Origin: Pseudovibrio sp. M1P-2-3
GTDB lineage: Bacteria; Pseudomonadota; Alphaproteobacteria; Rhizobiales; Stappiaceae
NCBI RefSeq assembly: GCF_031501865.1
Contig: NZ_JARRCW010000001.1
Span: 4,230,001-4,294,000, forward strand
Length of the DNA: 64,000 nt
Reading direction: 5' to 3'
Shown in pieces: positions 1 through 9,392 of this stretch (position 1 is its first letter; each line of letters opens with the position of its first letter). A program made the translations under genes and the position numbers. Under the pieces are notes generated by a model. That model did no database searches. It had not been told where the DNA came from and was given only the letters and a program-made list of their open reading frames with translations.

Positions 1-293
1 AAGGGAACGCGGTGTTCTCTCCAGGGCATGCTTTAAAGCAAGGGCAGTCGCACCTTGTTGTTCAGTCAATGAGACACTGTGTTCTTTAAACGTAACACCT
101 AAAACATTGAAACGACCGTTTCATATCATATATGCGGCCGATCCTAGGTTTGTCGTGGGCAATTCTGCTTAGGGCCTACTCAATAGAAGTAGCCCTGTTG
201 AACTATCTGTTTGGGGTAGCGGCGGATGGTGCTGGCATAAATCTGGAACCTTTGAGTGTTACATGGAATGAGTTCTCGGTATTGGAGGGGAAC
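1..293. other. Upstream region of the betaine-binding protein gene
   Basis: No convincing gene is seen here. An open frame continues upstream of the chosen start at 294 to an ATG at 132, but that stretch has neither signal-peptide character nor a ribosome site. The region contains the palindrome listed at 108-123 and presumably the promoter of the downstream gene. Confidence 0.5.
108..123. promoter_or_regulatory. Possible operator palindrome
   Basis: The sequence TGAAACGACCGTTTCA is a near-perfect 16-bp dyad (14 of 16 bases symmetric), about 170 bp before the start of the binding-protein gene. Its size and symmetry fit a dimeric repressor site. The regulator is unknown and this is inference only. 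Confidence 0.35.
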
Positions 294-1328
294 GTGAAAA
301 AAATTGGATTTGCCTGCGCCTCACTGGCTGCGCTTTTGATGGGATCTATGGGTGCTGCTTCAGCAAGTACGGACAGCTGTGAAATCGACCGACCCGTTGT
401 CTTTGCCGGACTAGACTGGGATTCAGCTGCGTTCCATAACTCTGTTGCCCAGTATATTCTGGAAGAGGGATATGGCTGTGAAACGGATATTATTCCAGGC
501 TCTCTCATTCCCCTTATTAACGGCATGGCCCGAGGTAATGTTGATGTGACCATGGAGATTGTTCCAAGCAGCTCTCCCGAGGCCTTGATTAAGGGGTTGA
601 ACGAAAACGCTTTTGTGGACCTTGGTGTGAATTATCCCGATTCCATGCAGGGCTGGTTTATTCCCAAATATCTGGTTGAGGGAGACGACGCACCGGCAAA
701 GGGGCTGAAAGGCGTTGAAGACCTCGCCCAGTACAAAGAGCTGTTTGCTGACCCTGAAGAGCCGGGAATGGGCCGATTTTATAATTGTACACCGGGTTGG
801 GCCTGTGAGGTCACCAATACCAAAAGGCTGGTTGGATACAAGTTGGCTGATGATTTTACAAACTTTCGCCCCGGCAGTGGTGCAGCGCTTTCTGCGGCAA
901 TTGAATCCAGCTTGAAGCGGAGAAAGCCGGTTCTGTTCTATTACTGGGGGCCGACCTGGCTGTTGGGCAAATATCAAAACGATCTTTACCAGCTGCGGGA
1001 GCCTGAATTCGATCAGGCAACCTGGGATGCGATTCTGGCTGAATCTGACCCTGAAAAGGTGACGAAGGCAACTCCGTACCCGTTGGCATCCGTACACGTG
1101 TTCGCCAATACTAAATTCTCTAGTGAGGCACCGGAAATCTCCAAGTTCCTCACCAACTATAACACCACAAGCTCTGTTGTTTCTGATGCACTTGCCTATA
1201 TGCGTGAGACAGGGGGGACGCCTGATGACGCAGCTGTCTCTTTCTTGAAAGAGAATGAAGCGCTTTGGACTTCGTGGGTTCCCGAGAGTGTTGGAGTGCA
1301 GGTTAAACAGTCTCTGTCAGCGCAGTGA
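294..1328 (+). CDS. Glycine betaine/proline-type ABC transporter substrate-binding protein
   Basis: This is a 344-aa periplasmic solute-binding protein of the OpuAC/ProX family, which captures quaternary ammonium osmolytes for an ABC importer. I chose the GTG at 294 because it follows a GGAGGGG ribosome site and opens a classic Sec signal peptide (Lys-Lys, hydrophobic core, cleavage after Ala-Ser-Ala at residues 22-24). An in-frame ATG at 132 would bury that signal. The body has the OpuAC pattern, with aromatic clusters such as YYWGPTWLLG and a Cys pair in the YNCTPGWACE stretch. No ATPase or permease gene follows. Only a short open stretch with a good ribosome site is seen before insertion sequences begin, so the transporter operon may have been cut. 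Exact substrate is not determined. Confidence 0.85.
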   Translation: MKKIGFACASLAALLMGSMGAASASTDSCEIDRPVVFAGLDWDSAAFHNSVAQYILEEGYGCETDIIPGSLIPLINGMARGNVDVTMEIVPSSSPEALIKGLNENAFVDLGVNYPDSMQGWFIPKYLVEGDDAPAKGLKGVEDLAQYKELFADPEEPGMGRFYNCTPGWACEVTNTKRLVGYKLADDFTNFRPGSGAALSAAIESSLKRRKPVLFYYWGPTWLLGKYQNDLYQLREPEFDQATWDAILAESDPEKVTKATPYPLASVHVFANTKFSSEAPEISKFLTNYNTTSSVVSDALAYMRETGGTPDDAAVSFLKENEALWTSWVPESVGVQVKQSLSAQ

Positions 1329-1401
1329 TCCAATATACCTCATACCCTACTGGAGAGGTCCGGTGGGGCATGCTTTTCAAATAAGGGACGAGGAGTAACG
1401 T

Positions 1402-1473
1402 GTGTTGGCGCGCTCCGTCCAGTCTATTTGGTTACTTTTCTTATCTTCTTCCCATTTGTATTTTATTCAGTAA
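1402..1473 (+). pseudogene. Possible truncated start of a second transporter gene
   Basis: A good ribosome site (GAGGAG at 1390-1395) is followed by GTG codons at 1400 and 1402. The frame from 1402 runs for only 23 codons, hydrophobic in the middle, before a stop. The fossil IS end begins two bases later. This could be the start of the permease gene expected after a ProX-type binding protein, destroyed by IS activity. Evidence is position plus ribosome site only. Confidence 0.2.
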
Positions 1474-1474
1474 T

Positions 1475-1504
1475 ACCAATGGCATTTATGATTGACCTAC
1501 TCTA
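1475..1504. repeat. Fossil terminal repeat of IS630-type element B
   Basis: These bases match the ends of element B closely. The stretch from ATACCAATGG to ATTGACC differs at only about three positions from the left end of the intact copy at 52491, and it is an inverted match to the right end of copy 1 at 2994-3020. Element A begins directly inside it at a TA. I read it as the residue of an older B insertion that element A jumped into, the rest of which was later lost. Confidence 0.65.
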
Positions 1505-1861
1505 GAGTCACCGTGCTTCAGCTTGAGTCGTAAGATTCCCTTTCTGTTTTTTCTGATTCAATCAACCAGCCGTTTAGGGAGGTCGGTATGAATGGGGAAG
1601 CCATATTCACGAAACTTACGGAAACGATTTATTATTCTTTTGGATACGGGGATGTCAGCAAGTGCAGCGGGACGTAGGCTAATGATTGCTCGCTCTACAG
1701 CTACACGTTGGGCATGGATCTGGCGCAGGGAGAACCGCTGTGAAGCCCTGCCAATGGGTGGGGACCACCGCTCCGCCTCCCTTGAAAGGCATGCACCCTT
1801 CATTGTCTCGTGTGTTCGCTCCCAACCAGATATCTTTTTACATGAGCTGGTGAGTATCTTA

Positions 1862-3020
1862 TACCAACGGCACCTGTTTTTGACTCGGGATGAGGATTCC
1901 CAAATCACTTGAATTGTGATTCAACATTGGGAAAGGAGATTCCCAATGTCAGCGATCCCATTGCGCCGAGACTATGATGCTTCTTCGTTACGAACTCTTG
2001 CTTGTCAAAGTAAGGATGTCAGGCAGAGCCGCCGCCTTCTTGCTCTTGCTGCTGTTTATGATGGGTTGTCGCGCTTGGAGGCGGCACGCATGGGCGGCAT
2101 GGACCGCCAAACACTGCGAGACTGGGTGCATCGGTTTAACGCAGAAGGGCCGCACGGCCTGTACAATCGTAAGAGCCCGGGCCGTGTCCGGTGGTTAAAT
2201 AAAGAGCAAATGGCTGAATTTGCAGATCTGGTTGAGGCTGGGCCTGATTTACAACAACACGGCGTAATTCGCTGGCGTCGGCGGGATCTGCAAGGTGTGA
2301 TCGAGCAGAAGTTTGGGGTCAGCTATAGCGAAAGGGCTATTTCAAGCCTCCTCACAGTTCTGGGATTTTCTCGGGTCAGCGTTCGGCCACAGCACCCGGC
2401 ACAGGACGAGCAAGTTATGGAGACATATAAAAAAACTTCCATGCCCGGCTTAAAGAAATAAAAGCGCGCTTGCCCTCACAAACATCCATGGAAATCTGGT
2501 GGCAGGACGAAGCCCGCATTGGTCAAAAAAATGGGCTCACCAGAAGGTGGGCAAAAAAAGGAACGAGACCACGGGCTCCCAGCGACGGGCGCTATCAATC
2601 AACTTATGTATTCGGGGCCATCTGCCCCGCCCACGGCAAAGGGGTTGCTCTTGTTTTGCTCAAAGCCAATACAAATGCCATACAGTTACATCTGGCAGAG
2701 ATCAGCCGAAACATTACCAAAGGGGCGCCGCGGTGGTCCTGATGGATCAGGCGGGTTGGCATACAACAGCAAAACTGAAACTACCTGACAACATAACCAT
2801 TTTATTGCTTCCATCCCGTTCTCCGAAGCTCAACCCGGTTGAGAACATTTGGCAGTATTTACGGCAAAACTGGCTTTCTAATCGAAGCTTTGAAAACTAT
2901 CAGGAAATTGTCGATGCTGCCTGTAACGCTTGGAACAAGCTTGTTCAACAGCCCCACACAATCACATCAATCGGCTACAGAAACTGGGCTAGTGTAGGTC
3001 AATCATAAATGCCGTTGATA
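1862..3020 (+). mobile_element. IS630-family element B, copy 1 (inside element A)
   Basis: This is a near-identical relative of the element at 52492-53651, in opposite orientation. The left end reads TACCAACGGCAC and the right end GCCGTTGATA, so the right repeat is shortened by about two bases relative to copy 2. It sits at a TA target inside the transposase gene of element A. Its own transposase carries an extra one-base deletion (see next entry), so this copy is probably dead. Confidence 0.85.
1946..3008 (+). pseudogene. Element B transposase, copy 1, inactivated
   Basis: The first frame starts at the ATG at 1946, after AAGGAG, and encodes a winged helix-turn-helix domain. It stops at 2461. 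A run of seven A at about 2431-2437 allows a -1 shift into a second frame carrying the DDE catalytic domain (Asp in WWQDEARIG, Asp in VLMDQAGWH, Glu in LNPVENIWQ). Copy 2 has the same A run, so that shift looks programmed. Copy 1 alone lacks one further base near 2730 (GGGGCGCCGCGG against GGGGCGCACGCAG in copy 2), which breaks the catalytic domain between the first and second Asp. Confidence 0.8.
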
Positions 3021-3720
3021 TTTGCGGCCAAAGGGAGTTCAGCCTCACAAAGTGCCCTGAGCAATTTGCTGTCCCGGCACGGCTTAACGCGAAAAAAGAC
3101 ACTTATTGCCAGAGAGCGAACCCGTGAAGATATCACGAAGGCCCGCGAAGAGTGGCAGGGTGCAATGAAAACTCTTGACTTGGGATCGCTGGTTTTCATT
3201 GATGAAAGCGGCTTTGATACAAAAATGACCCGCTTGCAGGGACGGTCGACACGCGGGCAACCCTGTTTCGGATCCGTGCCCTATGGGCATTGGCAGAACA
3301 ACAGTTTTATCGCCGGCCTGCGTCTAGGGCGCATTGATGCCCCGATGCTCCTGTCAGGCCCCATGCATGGCTTGGCATTTGCGGCCTGGGTAAAGCAGGC
3401 CCTTGTCCCAACTCTCAAAGCGGGAGATATTGTCATCTGCGATAACTTAAATGTTCACAAAAACGCTGAAGCACGAAACGCTATTGAGGCCAAAGGTGCA
3501 GAACTACGCTTCCTGCCCGCATACTCTCCAGACTTCAACCCGATTGAAATGCTTTTTGCCAAAATTAAAGCGTTGGTCAGAAGTGCCGAAGCGCCGTGCT
3601 TCGACACTCTATGTAAAGCCATTCAGAAGGCGCTGAGCCAAGTCACACAGGATGAATGCACAAACTATATAACTCACGCTGGATATGACTCAACTTGATG
3701 GCTGATGACTCTAATTACAA

Positions 3721-6579
3721 TTAAACGAAAGTAAAATCTTCTGACTGAAGGTCTACTACCTGAATACCTTCTAGCACTATCTGGTATTCGTCATCTAAGT
3801 TAATAACTGTACTTAAGCCTCTATTTTCCGCCGCCAAAATAAGGCTATTAAAGTCAGTAAAAAGTGTCTCATCTAACTCAATAAGGTCCTCTCCCTGAGT
3901 AAAATCGGTAATAGTATCGACCCCGGATCCTTTTGAGAAAATAAAAGTATCACGACCATTACCGCCTTCTAATAAGTCATCTCCAATACCACTATAAAAA
4001 GTATCATTACCTAGGCCTCCGACCATATGATCATCACCTTCATAGTCTTCAAAAGTGTCATTCCCGGCACCGCCTATTAGCGTGTCATCGCCCCATGCAC
4101 CGTTTAAAATATTGTCCCCGGCATTACCGATAAGAGTATTATTCTGTCCATTGCCAATGGCACCCACATCAGTGTCACCGGTCAATGTCAGATTTTCAAG
4201 GTGCTGTGAGTGCTCCCGTAAAACATAGGTAACTGACGAGAAAACATGGTCAATACCCTCACCCGCCAACTCTTCAATTGTGTCCCCCACATTGTTGACA
4301 ATATAAGTATCATTACCTAGTCCTCCGACCATATGGTCAGCGCCTTCAAAGTCTTCAAAAGTGTCATTCCCGGCACCGCCTATTAGCGTGTCATCGCCCC
4401 ATGCACCGTTTAAAATATTGTCCCCGGCATTACCGATAAGAGTATTATTCTGTCCATTGCCAATAGCATCCACATCAGCGTCACCGGTCAATGTCAGATT
4501 TTCAAGGTGCTGCGAGTGCTCCCGTAAAACATAGGTAACTGACGAGAAAACATGGTCAATACCCTCACCCGCCAACTCTTCAATTGTGTCCCCCGCATTG
4601 TTGACAATATAAGTATCACTACCTAGTCCTCCGACCATATGGTCAGCGCCTTCAAAGTCTTCAAAAGTGTCATTCCCGGCACCGCCTATTAGCGTGTCAT
4701 CGCCCCATGCACCGTTTAAAATATTGTCCCCGGAATTACCGATAAGAGTGTTATTCTGTCCATTGCCAATAGCATCCACATCAGCGTCACCGGTCAATGT
4801 CAGATTTTCAAGGTGCTGTGAGTGCTCCCGTAAAACATAGGTAACTGACGAGAAAACATGGTCAATACCCTCACCCGCCAACTCTTCAATTGTGTCCCCC
4901 GCATTGTTGACAATATAAGTATCACTACCTAGTCCTCCGACCATATGGTCAGCGCCTTCAAAGTCTTCAAAAGTGTCATTCCCGGCACCGCCTATTAGCG
5001 TGTCATCGCCCCATGCACCGTTTAAAATATTGTCCCCGGAATTACCGATAAGAGTGTTATTCTGTCCATTGCCAATAGCATCCACATCAGCGTCACCGGT
5101 CAATGTCAGATTTTCAAGGTGCTGTGAGTGCTCCCGTAAAACATAGGTAACTGACGAGAAAACATGGTCAATACCCTCACCCGCCAACTCTTCAATTGTG
5201 TCCCCCATATTGTTGACAACATAAGTATCGTTACCTAGGCCGCCTGCCATAAAGTCTTCACCTGCACCTCCGTTAATGGAATTATCTGCCACGTTACCAA
5301 TCAAAGTATCATTACCGGAGCCGGAGATCACTTCTTCAATGATTGTTCCACGTGCTATGGAAAGGTTACCGACCAGGCCGTAGACGTCAGAAATACTCTC
5401 ATCTAGCAGAGAAATATTTTGATCCGCATAAGTCGAGCTAAGGTCAAGAGTGTCATATCCACCATCATCAAGGATGGTGAACGTGACGCTCTGTTCCAGA
5501 TTGGTGATCTGATCATAATACCCACCTGCTGTAGAGTTTTCTCCATAAGTGGTATCATCAACGCGAATATTGCCCGCAACACCATAGAGTTCTTGCATTG
5601 CCAAGATATCTGCAATCATAGGCGTCACGGCATATGCATAACTGGCATCTATATTCGTATTCTCTTCCTGACTAAAATACGACATGACCGTGGCCTGCCA
5701 TGAATCGTTATCATAATGATTATCAAACCCATAGGTGGCGTTACCGTCATAATTTCCAGCATGCCCTAAGCCCAAAGCATGACCAATTTCATGGAGATAC
5801 GTTTGGAAAGAATAGCTATCCAAGGTTGATCCATAAAAATTTAGCCAATCTGAAGATATATTTACAACAGATGAGGTAAGTGTCTCACCTGTAAAGGCAG
5901 AATCAAAAAAAGCTCCGTCTTCTGTATTTTGAAACGTAATATCTGCTGTGCCAAGAACAAAGTTAAAATTGATACCAGTTACCATAGTCCAAGCTTCAAG
6001 TGCTACTTGGGCCAAATATGCTTCATTATTAGGTAAGGAAGACAAGTTGACAGTCAGAGCTTCACCTGGATTCACATCAAATGAAGCGCGCTCATCCCCT
6101 TGTGAGTTCCAGTAGCCATCGGTCAACTGTGCACTAATTTCATCACTAGAAAAAATACCACCATCGACTATTTCCAATGGATTTACATTAAGAGTATAGG
6201 CTCCATGACCTCTATCCCAGATTGTTTCAGCCTCTATATAGAAAACGGCGGTCTCAAAAGCTCTATATACTAAACGGGAAGTGCTGTTAATTCCGTCCTC
6301 CCAGTACGAAGCCACAGGATTTCCATATTGAGAATATAAAGTCAGACTGGTATCTGGACTAGTGTTACCCACCGTAGCAGTTAGAGAGATTTCATAGACC
6401 TCTCCCTCAGTCAATGTAATCTTTATAAAGTCGTGATCATGATATGAATTTATCACCCCCCCAAAAGTACCTCCAACATCTATATGGTAGGGTGTAAATA
6501 TACTATCAGGTGCATCACTTGCTTCGAATACAAAGTTATTCGCTGATTTTGTAGAGGGAGCGGGAGATTTATAGCTCAT
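3721..6579 (-). CDS. RTX serralysin-type zinc metalloprotease with long repeats
   Basis: A 952-aa secreted peptidase of the M10B (serralysin) type. An N-terminal PPC-like beta domain (about residues 30-135) precedes the catalytic domain, which has the zinc site HEIGHALGLGH at residues 263-273 and the Met-turn MSYF at 299-302. The C-terminal half is calcium-binding RTX sequence (GGxGxD repeats). It includes four tandem units of 102 aa that are almost identical at DNA level (306 bp each). The protein ends in EDFTFV, similar to the acidic-hydrophobic export tail of type I secretion substrates. There is no Sec signal and no type I secretion genes are in the window. An Inh-family inhibitor-like lipoprotein is encoded at 21911-22420. 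The family degrades extracellular protein; the actual substrate is unknown. Confidence 0.9.
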   Translation of the reverse strand: MSYKSPAPSTKSANNFVFEASDAPDSIFTPYHIDVGGTFGGVINSYHDHDFIKITLTEGEVYEISLTATVGNTSPDTSLTLYSQYGNPVASYWEDGINSTSRLVYRAFETAVFYIEAETIWDRGHGAYTLNVNPLEIVDGGIFSSDEISAQLTDGYWNSQGDERASFDVNPGEALTVNLSSLPNNEAYLAQVALEAWTMVTGINFNFVLGTADITFQNTEDGAFFDSAFTGETLTSSVVNISSDWLNFYGSTLDSYSFQTYLHEIGHALGLGHAGNYDGNATYGFDNHYDNDSWQATVMSYFSQEENTNIDASYAYAVTPMIADILAMQELYGVAGNIRVDDTTYGENSTAGGYYDQITNLEQSVTFTILDDGGYDTLDLSSTYADQNISLLDESISDVYGLVGNLSIARGTIIEEVISGSGNDTLIGNVADNSINGGAGEDFMAGGLGNDTYVVNNMGDTIEELAGEGIDHVFSSVTYVLREHSQHLENLTLTGDADVDAIGNGQNNTLIGNSGDNILNGAWGDDTLIGGAGNDTFEDFEGADHMVGGLGSDTYIVNNAGDTIEELAGEGIDHVFSSVTYVLREHSQHLENLTLTGDADVDAIGNGQNNTLIGNSGDNILNGAWGDDTLIGGAGNDTFEDFEGADHMVGGLGSDTYIVNNAGDTIEELAGEGIDHVFSSVTYVLREHSQHLENLTLTGDADVDAIGNGQNNTLIGNAGDNILNGAWGDDTLIGGAGNDTFEDFEGADHMVGGLGNDTYIVNNVGDTIEELAGEGIDHVFSSVTYVLREHSQHLENLTLTGDTDVGAIGNGQNNTLIGNAGDNILNGAWGDDTLIGGAGNDTFEDYEGDDHMVGGLGNDTFYSGIGDDLLEGGNGRDTFIFSKGSGVDTITDFTQGEDLIELDETLFTDFNSLILAAENRGLSTVINLDDEYQIVLEGIQVVDLQSEDFTFV
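4011..5234 (-). repeat. Four tandem 306-bp repeats in the RTX region
   Basis: The hexamer-anchored period is exactly 306 bp: CTAG landmarks at 4011, 4317, 4623, 4929 and 5235. Units differ at only a handful of bases, so they arose by very recent duplication or are kept alike by recombination. They encode residues about 449-856, each unit an RTX block plus a spacer around TLTGDADVDAIGNGQNNT. Copy number should be unstable and the region is prone to assembly collapse. Confidence 0.95.
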
Positions 6580-7037
6580 AAAATTTGTCCAGAATCTGTG
6601 TCACTGCGGAAAAACACTACTTTCAAAACCGCAATATATGAGTGTTACTTATATTTGTACAATTTTTTATATATAAAACATTATCCATTGGTAGGAATAG
6701 AAGCCGCTCGGAAAGTCAGGTCATATGCAGGGTAAGGGTACTATTTTAAAGCCACCTATGAGGCTTAATAATTGAGAAGCCTTTAATACGGCTCATTCGC
6801 TTTACTACATTTATGCCTTAATTATATTTAATAATATGAATTCCTACATCTGGCTTGTATTGGTCAGAGGCTGCTCTAACTTACTTCAGAGCATTTACAT
6901 TCAGTAATCCGATGGCCGTGCACATTTTTGCCAACGGGATCTGGTGTCTTGGGTGCCATAGGAGGCACAAAGACCGATAGATAATGGGGGCGTTGTTTTT
7001 AATTGGCTTTTGAAGGCCAAAGAGAAATGAGGCTAAC
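6580..7037. other. Intergenic, divergent promoters of protease and esterase genes
   Basis: 458 AT-rich bases separate two divergently transcribed genes. I see no open frame with a ribosome site and no strong inverted repeat. It should hold both promoters. Confidence 0.4.
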
Positions 7038-7943
7038 ATGAAGTGGCTCTATGGAGTTCTGATTATCCTGCTCATTCTGGGCAGTGCTGCGTTTTGGGCG
7101 ATCAAATTCGGTCCCCTGTCTTTTGTGGAAGGGTATTTCTTAAATCGTCCTGAACGGCCCGAAGGCCAGCTAACCCTTTTCGAACCTGAAAACGGTTTGA
7201 AATACTATGTCTATCTGCCCGAAGGGTATACTGACACTCCCGCGCAGCCTTACGCCACCATCTACCACCTGCACGGTGCCATGCCGTTTCCCTGGAAGGT
7301 CGCGAAGGGCATGGTCGAGGCGGATGTCCGCGTTCTCGCCAACCAGATGGAAGCCTTGGTGAAGGAAGGGCGCGCTGACCCTGCTGTCATCGTCGCGCCC
7401 TATGACGGTTTTGGTTTCAGCATGTGGTCGGATTCAAGTTCCGGTCATGAAATGATTGAGAGCCAGATCCTCAACACCATCATGCCCCACATTCAGGCCA
7501 CCTACACTGTGTCAAAGGATCGGTCGAATACCTTCATTCAAGGGTTTTCCATGGGGGGCTTTGGCGCAACGAAAATCGGGTTCAAGTATCCCGAAAAATT
7601 CTCCAAAATCACCAGTTGGGACGGAGCCATTCATAACTGGGAGAGCTTGAACAACATGCGTGATCACATCGTTGAAAACATGTTTGCCTCCGAAGCAGAT
7701 TTCAACAGTCACTCCCCGTGGCTCGCCTCGCAAAACTATGCGGACAACGCGAGTGCACACCCAGTTAAGGTCTCGCTGTTTTCTGGAAAAATGGCAGCCC
7801 CTTCCAAGTTCACGGCAAACTTTGACAAGTATTTGAATACGCTCGGCATCGCCCACACGCTTACCGTGACCAGCTGCCAACACGACCCCTTCTGCTTCAT
7901 GTCCCAAGAGCGCGTTGCTCAGGTCTATGGGAACGAGCAATAG
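7038..7943 (+). CDS. Membrane-anchored esterase (alpha/beta hydrolase)
   Basis: 301 aa. An N-terminal hydrophobic segment (about residues 4-23) anchors or exports the protein. The rest is an esterase-D/putative-esterase type alpha/beta hydrolase. The nucleophile elbow is GFSMGG with Ser171. His282 (in CQHDPFC) is the likely catalytic His, and an acidic partner lies between them. A hydrophobic strand and HLHG at 77-80 supply the oxyanion region. The gene is monocistronic, ending at a strong terminator. Carboxylic-ester hydrolysis is expected; the substrate cannot be told. Confidence 0.75.
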   Translation: MKWLYGVLIILLILGSAAFWAIKFGPLSFVEGYFLNRPERPEGQLTLFEPENGLKYYVYLPEGYTDTPAQPYATIYHLHGAMPFPWKVAKGMVEADVRVLANQMEALVKEGRADPAVIVAPYDGFGFSMWSDSSSGHEMIESQILNTIMPHIQATYTVSKDRSNTFIQGFSMGGFGATKIGFKYPEKFSKITSWDGAIHNWESLNNMRDHIVENMFASEADFNSHSPWLASQNYADNASAHPVKVSLFSGKMAAPSKFTANFDKYLNTLGIAHTLTVTSCQHDPFCFMSQERVAQVYGNEQ

Positions 7944-7960
7944 TATCCAAGGCTTCTAAC

Positions 7961-7993
7961 AAAAAGGGCCAGCCAAACGGCCGGCCCTTTTTC
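7961..7993 (+). terminator. Rho-independent terminator after esterase gene
   Basis: AAAAAGGGCC and GGCCCTTTTT form a long stem with an inner GCC/GGC pair and a short AAAC loop, 17 bp after the esterase stop. The A/T flanks make it potentially bidirectional. Confidence 0.85.
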
Positions 7994-8296
7994 TACATGC
8001 TTAACATGTCAGCTTAGCAGCCCAATGTTTGAAGTTTGAAGTCTTGGACTGGAGAAAGCGAAGATCAGTATTTTTATCGAACCCGCCTACAAAGGACAGT
8101 ATTCCCGCCGCGAATTCCGCTTTACACCCAGAGGCCTTGTGTATCCAGTTGTGAAAGCCTACCCGATGGGGAACCCATTTTCGTAAATGTCTAGATGGAA
8201 CTTTCATAGCGGTTACAAGATGGGGGGACATCTCGGTCAATGTACTTGACCGGTAACACCGTTGCTTTTTGTGAGCTCGTCAGCTGGAAAGCAGAC
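7994..8296. other. Intergenic between esterase and DUF2332 genes
   Basis: About 300 bp between convergent genes. A 79-codon open frame lies on the minus strand (8001-8240) but lacks a clear ribosome site and recognisable motifs, so I do not call it a gene. Confidence 0.4.
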
Positions 8297-9280
8297 TTAC
8301 CCGATCCATTCCAATGCCTGACCGTGAGGGCCTGTCCAGGCGCAGGGTTCGCCGTTTTCACACAGGAGGAACCGGCCTGAAGGGTGAGGACCAGCTACCT
8401 TATCAGCAAAACGGGTAATGACTCTGGAGCCCTCATTGGAGATCCAGTGAACATCAGAGCCGAGTAGCATTTTAATGAATGCATCCCGTTTATCTGTATC
8501 ACGCACATAGCAGAGAACCGCGCTATGGAAAACTACTGGCGTGGTTCCCGAGGGGACCTGTTCCAGTAAAGCTGGAAGATCGTCGAGAAGGTCGCCCTTG
8601 ATAAGTCTGGGCTTGTGTTGTCTTGCAACAGCAATTGCTTTTTCTAGGCGGAGCAAGCGAGCGTCCTGATCCGGCCAGACAAGCGTTTGCAGCCATTGGA
8701 CTGCGTCCTCGTCTTCAAGATCCAACGGATTCAGGTCCAACCCGGCACGCCAAACAACATCTGGTCTTTTAACTGGCAAGGGTGCGGCACCAGTCACTGA
8801 ACAGTGCAACACCGGCGTATCAGGCTCGGCAGGGTCCTGCCCTAGCTGATGTGCGTTCATGTTGTAATCATAGGCATAAAGATCGGGAAACAGGCAAAGA
8901 CCGGCAGAAGCCCCCACTTCTATCAATGCAATTGGCTGTGGTAAGCGGGAGAGAAGCGGCAGCAGGACAGCACAGCGACCGGGTTCATTGGTTTGTGTGC
9001 TGCGACGCAACATTTCCTGCCTGATCGCAGAGGCATGATTGCGCAAGGTCTCGTTTAGCTCAAAGACTTCGGGAACACGACCTGCCGCCCATCTGATCGC
9101 GGCGAAAAGAAGATTGGGTTGTCGCTTTTCTTCCGGTAAAGCGACAAGAAATTCATGATACTCTGGTGATATGGCAATATGGTTTGCCCATCGTTCATAG
9201 GTTGGTGAATTGTCTTTAGCCTCGCGAGCAGCAAAAGCAAAATAACCATGTTCAAGTGCTTGATCTAAAACTGTCACCAC
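8297..9280 (-). CDS. DUF2332 family protein
   Basis: 327 aa, matching my memory of the DUF2332 family (about 330 aa, function not established). It has an N-terminal helical region and a motif EVGASAGLCL at residues 121-130, which resembles the glycine-rich SAM-binding loop of Rossmann methyltransferases. WRAGLDLNPLD and VFHSAVLCYV follow as further conserved blocks. It is a single cytoplasmic gene with no partner nearby. A methyltransferase-like fold is an inference; no reaction is proposed. Confidence 0.75.
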   Translation of the reverse strand: MVTVLDQALEHGYFAFAAREAKDNSPTYERWANHIAISPEYHEFLVALPEEKRQPNLLFAAIRWAAGRVPEVFELNETLRNHASAIRQEMLRRSTQTNEPGRCAVLLPLLSRLPQPIALIEVGASAGLCLFPDLYAYDYNMNAHQLGQDPAEPDTPVLHCSVTGAAPLPVKRPDVVWRAGLDLNPLDLEDEDAVQWLQTLVWPDQDARLLRLEKAIAVARQHKPRLIKGDLLDDLPALLEQVPSGTTPVVFHSAVLCYVRDTDKRDAFIKMLLGSDVHWISNEGSRVITRFADKVAGPHPSGRFLLCENGEPCAWTGPHGQALEWIG

Positions 9281-9392
9281 CCAAAATCCTTCCTTAAGAT
9301 GTGATTTTGCAATTTCTTAGGAAGCTCACAAGCATACTATGGTCTAACCAATTCAATATAACTTCAGCATAGCTGTGTTGCACTATTCGAGT

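Larger units (their letters stand above)
1592..3698 (+). pseudogene. IS630-family transposase of element A, split by element B
   Basis: Joining 1592-1861 to 3021-3698 restores one uninterrupted frame of about 316 codons; the join reads Ile-Leu-Phe-Ala-Ala. The N-terminal part is a helix-turn-helix domain (GMSASAAGRRL). The C-terminal part holds the DDE triad of IS630 transposases: Asp in FIDESGF, Asp in ICDNLNVHK and Glu in FNPIEMLF. As it stands the gene is broken by 1159 bp of foreign element, so it should not make active transposase. Confidence 0.85.
1503..3713 (+). mobile_element. IS630-family element A, interrupted by element B
   Basis: The ends are TAGAGTCAC at 1503 and its inverted counterpart TGACTCTA at 3706-3713. 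Further inside they share a second inverted block around TTGAGTC. TA dinucleotides flank both ends, as expected for the IS630/Tc1 superfamily. Removing the inserted element B (1862-3020) leaves about 1.05 kb, a normal IS630 size. The right end lies 8 bp from the stop codon of the serralysin-type gene, which it does not truncate. Confidence 0.75.

Noticed and set aside
1558-1908. 116-codon minus-strand open frame
   Set aside because: Antisense to the element A transposase N-terminus.
4011-5234. Regular direct repeats as a possible CRISPR array
   Set aside because: Units are 306 bp, coding, and adjacent without unique spacers, so they are protein repeats.
8001-8240. 79-codon open frame on the minus strand
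   Set aside because: No ribosome site, no recognisable motif, and it lies between convergent genes after a terminator.
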